Source of the DNA: Candidatus Thalassarchaeum sp.
GTDB taxonomy: Archaea > Thermoplasmatota > Poseidoniia > Poseidoniales > Thalassarchaeaceae
Length of the DNA: 38,334 nt
Assembly (NCBI GenBank): GCA_022451235.1
Contig: JAKUOA010000004.1
Location: 42,996 to 81,329 of the forward strand
Direction: 5' to 3'
In this document: positions 17,601-24,183 of the stretch, in pieces
How the letters are laid out: each line of letters starts with the position of its first letter
Position numbering within the stretch: the first letter of the stretch is position 1
Notes under the pieces: generated by a model
What the model was told of the DNA's origin: nothing
Database searches by the model: none
What the model saw: only the letters and a program-made list of their open reading frames with translations
Position numbers and translations under genes: made by a program

Positions 17601-18985
17601 CGACCGGCTCAACCGGTGGAAACGGGTCATTTTCTTATGGCCTAGAGCTAGATGCAGATAGTGAATTTGATCTCATATTTGAGGCAAGTCAGGGTAATGG
17701 CACTGCGGAAGAACCAGCATGGGTTCATGGTATATCCATGAACGCAGCTCCGAGTGGGATTTCTGATGGTTTCCATATTAGAGGGTGGATTCCAAATCTA
17801 CCGCCATTAATCGACATCACCGTTAGTCGTATGCCTAATTCAGAAGGTGACGATTGGACAATTATGTTGGGTATGGAGGGATGGCTCCCAGCCCGAAGTG
17901 AATTCATGCTCAATGCAAAGGGTGTCAATGGACAAGATCTCATGCTTACATTACAAGGTTTGACTGTTGGTGAGGCCACTAATTTGGGCATTGACTCTCA
18001 ATTTACCATCAGAGAAACCAGTGGTGGAATTAATGAAGTAACTACATCGACTAGGTTCGTACTATCAAATAGACTGGATTGGGTTCATGCAGAGCTGATT
18101 AACAGAGACGCAGGTGCACGAACAGAGATGTTAATCAACGATATTCCAGAATCAATAGATTTGCTAGCCAGCCTTGGTACATCAATATCAATTGATATGA
18201 TTGTGCCAGAAAAATATCGTCGGGATGGCCCAGCGGTAGATTCTATCATGTTACAACAGATGCAGTGGATGGAAGGTGCATGGTGGCCTGCTACGGTCTT
18301 CCTAACCGATGTTCCTGACTCGATTAATCTGACCACAGAAGCAGACGTAGATTATGATATCACGAAAACCCTAGCATTCCAAGGTACTCCAGTACTTGAT
18401 TTCTCAGCATCAGATAGCGGAATGTCGCTATACATTGAGGCCAATGGAAGAGCGATAAACAATCGCGGCGACATGATACTTCTTGCTGAGGGATTGACGG
18501 ATCGCATGGTGATTAAGCCAACCTCAGATTATGGTCTAGCAATTAGAAGCGGTGGTGACGGTGTTGAGAGAATTTATCTAAGAGCCTCCAATATGCCAAC
18601 AACACCTCCTGTGGTAATTGAGGAAGTAGAGGCTCTTGGAGAAAATCTTCGAAGTGCAACTATCCGAGTTGTTGAGATCGTAGGCCAATACAGCATCATC
18701 GAACTGGAAGATGTTCAAGGCGGGAGAATAATCGCTTCAGCTCGTGCTTCCGCTGAAGTTGATGCATTTGGTACAACTCTCGACCTTAGAGGCGTCCTCC
18801 TCGATGCTCAAACAACGGGAGGAGTCCCTACCGGAACGAGTATTGGAGTCAATGGATTAGCATCCGACCTATCTCTTCTAAATCTGATTCCTGGTTTTGA
18901 AGGCTCAACTCACCACATCATAGTCCCAGAACCATTTTCATCCGGAGTCCTGACTTTATTTGCTACTTTCTTGGGGGGTGATTAA
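14618..18985 (+). CDS. Giant secreted beta-rich repeat protein of unknown function
   Basis: 1455 residues with a signal peptide (hydrophobic SLPVLLVILFLLPTMAPF, cleavage near residue 41) and no clear C-terminal membrane helix. I recognise no family. An N-terminal region to about residue 560 includes an Asp-rich DIDDDGDDDIQVG element. From about 570 to 1330 a motif of the form [D/N]-hydrophobic-Pro followed by a beta strand recurs: Pro at 579, 635, 779, 821, 938, 1062, 1177, 1233 and 1327 (for example SDIPDNV, NDIPESI, TDVPDSI). The spacing is irregular. The protein is acidic with few cysteines. The ATG is preceded by GAGGTG within a hairpin. The next gene starts 1 nt after the stop and encodes a membrane protein, which may anchor or assemble with it. 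It is probably extracellular or lipid-facing; no enzyme motif is visible. Confidence 0.7.
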   Translation: MENGSVRLIRTAPKNKISLPVLLVILFLLPTMAPFVTVSGEARIESQDFQILDELGSVLNQREQVVLGDSVSNIAGPLLDQVRVGVQDTSIVDPLHDIDEALDDVFIVETAAPVVNHPEPYIILTDENSRPPGEVRTIWSTLFNLTDYVVWTRYVDNDGNVVEKAESITFLTSLLSLLDPETDFLLHQMDIDDDGDDDIQVGLTVNLNNIDLSGTTLSASPQLDYQVSVLPSSTTDSDWDNLQTLEVSILKAFAYSDGILNEGESYVWVIDSKFTHTPYDFTLGVGLERFSFDISGAGADLILSLVNALTFGVFNGGDESGITIASIAAPYQISIDNSGQTECPDRYSPIELTTLPSSEISCGVTAGFGYVHYSPPDSQDDRDVWEVAYIEAAVHPNRLATTLPEEVEVTIRTDSTLADGTGNLGENGLTTLEYWADERADLHIHFHENRSEVPPENSDGVYGNVTDSSGWFRGMPEGSLTTEEIDRTFTMLGSKSEPELPGGQPNRLGLIIGVKNFTRDTSQNVDDPSLPVNPAYPPKTLVLVRSVQSLESVEYHSWMKRGGTDTDHRRIQITAEEIPTALVFFGSFELGGAEDADTSLDSGQNLDFLSRILDVVLINIVDLFLDIGTILNDIPSATVDVISGGVGGSGGLSGETLHLLMHNNWRPEREARAISEIGLQIGSSPHPTMSADHLILSKDRELETVQGRSGPQTPLVRVAASLRFSGLSAFTLIDEIETDSQSFSLRTSSEKPFTFLYIDHQPSNLDNAAHQGLWISDIPDNVTADLTPELATYTASSTIDRISYTGIEGSQRQAAHILDIPADFNIEFGDTTKWTASSPISTIHAQLTDAENPVTMSGDHFLFHHHPDDGTSTISTRISGLQEIGWKAPAVAGATGAMGQGTAFMSVAGDRTMSINVDHAPTQDEGGLSALVLIDPLPSNVSVDIPTGADAGNNLVIPELNTSQGVSGVAFFLGGFADLGRSVNTVLSGVTSEISTGSTGGNGSFSYGLELDADSEFDLIFEASQGNGTAEEPAWVHGISMNAAPSGISDGFHIRGWIPNLPPLIDITVSRMPNSEGDDWTIMLGMEGWLPARSEFMLNAKGVNGQDLMLTLQGLTVGEATNLGIDSQFTIRETSGGINEVTTSTRFVLSNRLDWVHAELINRDAGARTEMLINDIPESIDLLASLGTSISIDMIVPEKYRRDGPAVDSIMLQQMQWMEGAWWPATVFLTDVPDSINLTTEADVDYDITKTLAFQGTPVLDFSASDSGMSLYIEANGRAINNRGDMILLAEGLTDRMVIKPTSDYGLAIRSGGDGVERIYLRASNMPTTPPVVIEEVEALGENLRSATIRVVEIVGQYSIIELEDVQGGRIIASARASAEVDAFGTTLDLRGVLLDAQTTGGVPTGTSIGVNGLASDLSLLNLIPGFEGSTHHIIVPEPFSSGVLTLFATFLGGD

Positions 18986-18986
18986 T

Positions 18987-19553
18987 TTGGGATTATTGGA
19001 TAAAATTCGCTCTGAAAATGAGGAATCAGAAGATTCTGACGCCGCAACTGAACGTGCTCATGAGATTCTTCAAATTGTCGGGGAGCGTGTTGAGAAAGTT
19101 CGACCTAGTAGAGTTATTTTCGCCTCTGTAGCAGTGTTACTGATACTGAGTGGAATCATGATCATTGGAACCTGGATAGTACCATACGACAGAACTTCTG
19201 TAGATGTTGTCTATCTCCAGGGAGTTGGTGGTCATGTTGTTTTGGTTGAATTAGACAACAAAGGATCCCGTTCAATTACTGACGTGCAATTAGATATTAG
19301 ATTCCTAGATGATGATAGTAATGAAATTGCCAGATCTACCTTCCAAACCGATGAAATTGCCGCACATACTTCGATTGCTGGCGATAACCTAGAACTGATT
19401 GCCCCGGGTGCTTCAGTTTGGGAAAATTACACCATTGAGATAATCTTAGATTATACTTATCGTGGTACACAATATAATGAAAGATGGACCTACAATGTAG
19501 GGAGTTGGACTATGGAGATGTTTACTTATGCGGCACCTATGCACTTCCTTTGA
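18987..19553 (+). CDS. Single-pass membrane protein with extracellular beta domain
   Basis: A 188-residue protein with a charged cytosolic N-terminus (about 1-40, acidic then basic), one helix at 43-65 (VIFASVAVLLILSGIMIIGT) and an outer beta domain whose pattern, LVELDNKGSRSITDVQLDIR ... LIAPGASVWENYTIEI, resembles FxLYD-type domains. The start is TTG 18987, with GGGGGG (18973-18978) 8 nt upstream; a longer frame from 18960 would overlap the previous gene. It sits 1 nt after the giant repeat protein, so the two are translationally coupled and probably function together. Role unknown. Confidence 0.7.
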   Translation: MGLLDKIRSENEESEDSDAATERAHEILQIVGERVEKVRPSRVIFASVAVLLILSGIMIIGTWIVPYDRTSVDVVYLQGVGGHVVLVELDNKGSRSITDVQLDIRFLDDDSNEIARSTFQTDEIAAHTSIAGDNLELIAPGASVWENYTIEIILDYTYRGTQYNERWTYNVGSWTMEMFTYAAPMHFL

Positions 19554-19554
19554 A

Positions 19555-19569
19555 ACGACCTTAGGTTGT
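19555..19569 (+). other. 6-bp hairpin after the 188-residue gene
   Basis: ACGACC (19555-19560), loop TTA, GGTTGT (19564-19569), with one G-T pair, begins 2 nt after the stop codon and lies 60 nt before the protease start. An A/T-rich AATTATTC follows at 19571 and could be a promoter element for the protease. No T-run. Confidence 0.35.
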
Positions 19570-19629
19570 GAATTATTCGAAATGCATGCGACCCGAATAC
19601 TGAAAGGCGACTCAATTGGGGAATGATTC

Positions 19630-22600
19630 ATGGGACAGAGAATTGCGGTTGCGTTAATCGGGTTATTCCTAATTTCCTTGTTTCCAGTTGGTGATTTTGA
19701 TATCAATCAACCCGAAGATTCCACAGAGTCTCTAGATTTGTCTGTAAATCGCATAGAAATAGCTGCGGACCCCAATTCAATCCAAGACCTTCAATCCCCA
19801 ACTGTGAAAGAGGGATTTGAGAGAGTTAGGGAAAAATACGCTGATTCTAGTATCGGAGTATACACCGAGTCGGGTTTGATTCCATCCGTTCATTTACCAA
19901 ATTCTCTTTCTCATTCTCGCTTGGACTTGGCAATGATCATCGTTGATGGTGATGTGGGAATCTGGGATGCTCGTCTGGAATTAGAATCCTCAGCGGAAGT
20001 TGAGATACGAACAACCGTTCCCCCTTCCGGCTTCTTGGTTCAAGGAACCCCTCAGGAATTGGATAAGCTAACAACCAATTCTGTAGTTGTTGCAGTACAT
20101 CCAGTTCCAACCGGACTACTTGTTCACCCATTACTGACAGTGGTTGAGGATGGCGCGATTATGGTTGAGATACTTGGCTGGAAGGATGATGACTTACAGA
20201 GACATATGGAACCAGGGCTTGGTTTGGAAAATTCTCTTACAGATGTTGCAAGTAAGTGGCTAACCGATGGATGGAGTCCTGAGGAGGGCCGATACTGGGG
20301 CGAAATTCAACTTTCTAACTTAGCCAGCATGCTTGAAGACCCCGCTGTAGCATATGTAGCTCCTCTGCCTGTTTTGGAACTAAAGAATGACAATGCTAGA
20401 AGCCATATGGGAATCAATACGGTTGAATCCTTCTTCATCACAAATATAGATGGGGCGGGTCAAACTATTGCTGTCGGAGACTCGGGAATAGATCACGATC
20501 ACGGAGATTTCAACAACCGCATTGTCGGTAGAACTTCAGTTACTCCAGGAGATTCCTCTACTGCCGATTTATCCGATGGACACGGAACTCACGTTGCATG
20601 CACTGTGTTGGGTTCTGGAATGAGAAGTAGTGGTACCTATGAGGGAGTAGCGCCGGGAGCTGACCTATATTTCCAAGCGATGGAGGATGATGATACCGGT
20701 GCCCTGTACAGTTACGGAATCAATAGTATGTTGAATTCTGCTTACAACGCAGGCGCTCGCTTACACACAAATAGTTGGGGCGCAGGCAGCGGTTTCGGTT
20801 CTTACTCAACCCAATCAGAGGATGCGGATGACCGAACTTCAACTTGGGACCAATACTGGAACTATGATGGGATGACAGTTCTCTTTGCAGCAGGAAACGA
20901 AAGAAACGATGGCGTATCTCCACCCGGTACAGCGAAGAATGTAATCACCGTTGGTGGGCACAAGAACCGATACAGTGGTTCGCCGGATGAAATGTACTAT
21001 TGGAGTAGTCGAGGACCTACTGATGATGGGCGACTTAAGCCGGATTTAGTAGGCCCAGGTGACGGAGTCCGCTCATGTCTTTCCCAAGAAGCCGAGCAAG
21101 CATCTTCTGGCTGGTCGAATAATTGGTACATTGAGTACAGCGGTACTTCAATGGCAACACCAGCAACGGCGGGTGCTGCAACCTTAGTGAGACAATATCT
21201 AATGGATGTTGCAAATAGGCCCGCCCCTCAAGGAGCGCTTGTAAAGGCCTTACTAATTCTCGGTGCTCAAGATATGGGCGCTCGAAACATCCCAAACAAT
21301 GACGAGGGCTGGGGTAGGGTAAATCTTGTCAATTCACTTGTTCCAGATAGTGATGAGGGCATTTTTGTCGATGACCGTAGTCGTATTTCTTCCGGTCAAA
21401 CCAAGGAATATACCTTCGATATAACAAGAGGTGCAGAACCACTCAAAGTGGTATTAGCCTGGTCAGATTATCCTGGCTCTTCTCAGACTACTAATCAATT
21501 ACGTAATGACCTGAACCTAGAGGTAATTCATCCCAATGGAGGGACTTCCTTCAAAGGTAACGTTTTCAGTGGCGGGAAATCAATTGCAGGTGGTAATTTT
21601 GACGATAAAAACAACGTCGAAGTAGTGCTGATAGATAACGCAGGTGTTGGTACATGGACAGTTCGTGTAACCGATGATTATCATGGCGGAAGTAGGACTT
21701 GGCAACCATATGCTTTAGCAGTAAGGGGAGTCAACGTAAACGACCTTTCGCCCGATCCAACATTTGCTCCTGACGTTTCAATCAACCCACCAATCCCGCA
21801 AATTGGAGATCCAGTTCAGATTCAAGTAACCGTAGAAAATCTTGGTGCTGGATCGGTTTCAGATCTTGATGTGATGGCTAGGGCCGATGGCAGCCACATA
21901 TCCACTCAAACCATTTCAATGAGTCCTGGTGAGTCAGTAGATGTACAGTGGAATTGGACTCCATCTACTGAAGGTTTAGTCGATTTGTCTTTCCACATAG
22001 ATCCAAATGATTTGGTGGAGGAATCAAATGAAGCAAATAATCTACTTACTCATACGATGATAATTAGCGCTCCGGGAGTCAGGGTGACCTCAGATGAACC
22101 ATTCATGACTTTGGGTGAAGCAGATGACAGTTCTACATCATGGAATATGCTTCTAACTAATACTGCATTATTCGAAACTAATGCAACAATCGAAACAAGT
22201 TCTCCTGTAAGGTTGAGTGATGGTGTTGAATTTGATTGGTATTCTTCACTTACTTCAAACACCTTTAATCTGCAAGAGGCAGAATCAGTAGAGGTAGGCC
22301 TCACGCTTATCCATCCGGCTCCTCCTGAACCAGGAACGTATGTAATGACGGTAACTGGAACGGATATCGAGAACGATATTGAGTCTGAATTAGATCTGTA
22401 TTTCGATGTACCAATACTAGCCGCAGCTGATGTACTAATCACATCTGGTAAAATTCCAGTCAGCCCTATTTCGCAAACCCAACTACAAGTATTCGTAACC
22501 AACGAAGGTAACGGGCCTCAAACTTTCGATGTAGAGTTAAGTTCGCCTGCTGGTTGGCACCTGGGTCTGGATACTTTAGGGGCCTTTGAGGGCTCATCGC

Positions 22601-24120
22601 ACGGTTCAACCGGGACTCTTGCTGTGGGAGAGAGTAGATCAATCGATATAACCGTCAACCCGCCAGGTGCTATGATTCCAGCAGGATTGAATTTCGATGC
22701 CGGCTTGACAGTTCATTCTAGAGTCAGTAGTGACTCTTGGTCAGTTCCCATTACCTTAGAGGTCATGGCTATCGACCAACTTTCTGCAACTCCTATTAGT
22801 GACGGGATTCAATACGAGGTCGCTCCAGATGAAACTCTGAATCTCGAAATCGAATTCCTGAATACGGGTAATCGCCACTTAACCATGACTCCATATCAGA
22901 GAGCGATTCCATCTGGATGGTCGATTGTTGGCGGACTCAACACATTAGAAGCACCAGCGGGAGAAACCACAACTTGGTCGGTTACTTTGCAAGGTAATGG
23001 CCGAGCAACAAGTGGCGATTTCAAACTGAGATTCGCTACGGATGATGGTTTCTCACTGGATTGGAATAGGACCATCGATGTTCTATCAGCAGCGATTCCG
23101 AGTCTTGCATTCCACCAAGTAGTATTGGCCGATGGAACAACATCACCAACTCCACTAGGAGTTGGCGCGCATCCAGTTGGAACAGGTTTTGATTTGGCCT
23201 GGGAGGTTGAGAATGAAGGCACCTCGACTTGGCGTCCAACGACTTCAATTATCGTTCCAAGTGATGGCAATTGGGAAGCAAACTGTCCCAGCACACCATC
23301 ATCGCTAGCCGCTGGAGCGAGTAGTATAATCTGGTGCACGGTTACGATTCCTGTCTCAGAACAAGCAGGTTCTGAACCAGTAGTTACTCTAAGGATGGAA
23401 GGAGAAGGTGTTGTTGTTGAAAATTCTATTTCACTCCTTGTTGATTCGGTTGCGGCCGTAGTTTGGGATTTGCGTACCGAATCTTTTGCCCATGAAGGAT
23501 ACCCAGTTCAGATGACAATAGACATTCAGAATGTCGGGAATTCGCAAATCAATCACAGACTTGATGTAAATGCTCCAGATAATTGGAACGTTTTTATCGA
23601 CGATGAATTGTTAGTCATCTTAAGTCCGGGGGAATCCAGATCTATAGTAATCGAATTTACTCCAGACAGTGGTAGCGACGGCACTATCCAGTTGGCATTA
23701 CGGAATGGAGAACTCATCCAAGATTCTACTTTCAGTTTTGAGGTCGATGTAATGCCTGCAAGAGGCGAGAGTAACAGCATGGCATCTACTCTAATTCCCA
23801 TCCTCATTATTCTCCTAATCGCGATTCTTGCAGGAGGCGGATTCTATGTGTTCCAACAAAGGGGTGGTAATTTGGAATCAATAATGACAAATGAAGCTGT
23901 AAGTAAGATTACCGAGTCTCTAAATATCACCGAAAAAGAAAGTGGTTCTGGTATTGAGTGCTGGGTCTGTAGTGGTGATATCGTCGTTGGTGAAGCCTTA
24001 GCTTGCGGTAGTTGTGGGGCTCGTTATCATCGACCAGGTCAAGTAGGCGGATGTGATATTCTTTCACTCGGAAAGTGCCTTAATTGCAATGCGGATTGGA
24101 ATGAGTTAGTCGACGCATAA
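19630..24120 (+). CDS. Membrane-anchored S8 subtilisin-like protease with RING-like cytosolic tail
   Basis: A 1496-residue extracellular serine protease. After a signal peptide (ending near residue 25) and a pro-region of about 240 residues, the S8 triad is intact: Asp284 in AVGDSGID, His318 in GHGTHVA, Ser507 in SGTSMATPA, with oxyanion Asn423 in AAGNERND. A P-domain-like beta region with DLNLEVIHPNGG follows, then about five CARDB/NEW3 beta domains (about 710-1380; VENLGAG, VTNEGNG, FLNTGNR, IQNVGNS). A helix at about 1388-1409 is followed by a cytosolic domain with Cys1444, Cys1447, Cys1459, Cys1462, His1467, Cys1475, Cys1483 and Cys1486, a treble-clef or RING-like pattern. GGGG lies 9 nt before the ATG. 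It is likely to degrade proteins at the cell surface; the role of the inner zinc domain is unknown. Confidence 0.92.
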   Translation: MGQRIAVALIGLFLISLFPVGDFDINQPEDSTESLDLSVNRIEIAADPNSIQDLQSPTVKEGFERVREKYADSSIGVYTESGLIPSVHLPNSLSHSRLDLAMIIVDGDVGIWDARLELESSAEVEIRTTVPPSGFLVQGTPQELDKLTTNSVVVAVHPVPTGLLVHPLLTVVEDGAIMVEILGWKDDDLQRHMEPGLGLENSLTDVASKWLTDGWSPEEGRYWGEIQLSNLASMLEDPAVAYVAPLPVLELKNDNARSHMGINTVESFFITNIDGAGQTIAVGDSGIDHDHGDFNNRIVGRTSVTPGDSSTADLSDGHGTHVACTVLGSGMRSSGTYEGVAPGADLYFQAMEDDDTGALYSYGINSMLNSAYNAGARLHTNSWGAGSGFGSYSTQSEDADDRTSTWDQYWNYDGMTVLFAAGNERNDGVSPPGTAKNVITVGGHKNRYSGSPDEMYYWSSRGPTDDGRLKPDLVGPGDGVRSCLSQEAEQASSGWSNNWYIEYSGTSMATPATAGAATLVRQYLMDVANRPAPQGALVKALLILGAQDMGARNIPNNDEGWGRVNLVNSLVPDSDEGIFVDDRSRISSGQTKEYTFDITRGAEPLKVVLAWSDYPGSSQTTNQLRNDLNLEVIHPNGGTSFKGNVFSGGKSIAGGNFDDKNNVEVVLIDNAGVGTWTVRVTDDYHGGSRTWQPYALAVRGVNVNDLSPDPTFAPDVSINPPIPQIGDPVQIQVTVENLGAGSVSDLDVMARADGSHISTQTISMSPGESVDVQWNWTPSTEGLVDLSFHIDPNDLVEESNEANNLLTHTMIISAPGVRVTSDEPFMTLGEADDSSTSWNMLLTNTALFETNATIETSSPVRLSDGVEFDWYSSLTSNTFNLQEAESVEVGLTLIHPAPPEPGTYVMTVTGTDIENDIESELDLYFDVPILAAADVLITSGKIPVSPISQTQLQVFVTNEGNGPQTFDVELSSPAGWHLGLDTLGAFEGSSHGSTGTLAVGESRSIDITVNPPGAMIPAGLNFDAGLTVHSRVSSDSWSVPITLEVMAIDQLSATPISDGIQYEVAPDETLNLEIEFLNTGNRHLTMTPYQRAIPSGWSIVGGLNTLEAPAGETTTWSVTLQGNGRATSGDFKLRFATDDGFSLDWNRTIDVLSAAIPSLAFHQVVLADGTTSPTPLGVGAHPVGTGFDLAWEVENEGTSTWRPTTSIIVPSDGNWEANCPSTPSSLAAGASSIIWCTVTIPVSEQAGSEPVVTLRMEGEGVVVENSISLLVDSVAAVVWDLRTESFAHEGYPVQMTIDIQNVGNSQINHRLDVNAPDNWNVFIDDELLVILSPGESRSIVIEFTPDSGSDGTIQLALRNGELIQDSTFSFEVDVMPARGESNSMASTLIPILIILLIAILAGGGFYVFQQRGGNLESIMTNEAVSKITESLNITEKESGSGIECWVCSGDIVVGEALACGSCGARYHRPGQVGGCDILSLGKCLNCNADWNELVDA

Positions 24121-24122
24121 AT

Positions 24123-24142
24123 CGCGACCCTAAGGGGTCGCG
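24123..24142 (+). other. Perfect 8-bp hairpin after the S8 protease gene
   Basis: CGCGACCC (24123-24130), loop TAAG, GGGTCGCG (24135-24142), 2 nt after the stop. A second, imperfect hairpin (GG-C-CCGA, 24163-24169, loop TTG, TCGGCC, 24173-24178, one bulge) lies 5 nt before the next ATG. Neither has a T-run, so intrinsic termination is not supported. The next gene lacks a well-placed ribosome binding site. Confidence 0.45.
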
Positions 24143-24183
24143 TAGCCCGAAGCCCTTAGAGGGGCCCGATTGTCGGCCAATCG

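Noticed and set aside
18960-18986. Earlier TTG start for the 188-residue membrane protein
   Set aside because: It overlaps the previous gene and lies before the strong GGGGGG site; the TTG at 18987 is correctly spaced.
22050-22502. Long open frames on the minus strand inside the S8 protease and other large genes (for example here and 26049-26447)
   Set aside because: They lie opposite genes with clear domains, show no recognisable motif or ribosome binding site, and their composition is what the opposite strand of Ser/Thr/Glu-rich coding DNA gives.
24121-24183. GC-rich hairpins as bacterial-type intrinsic terminators
   Set aside because: No T-run follows the stems; archaeal termination depends mainly on T-tracts.
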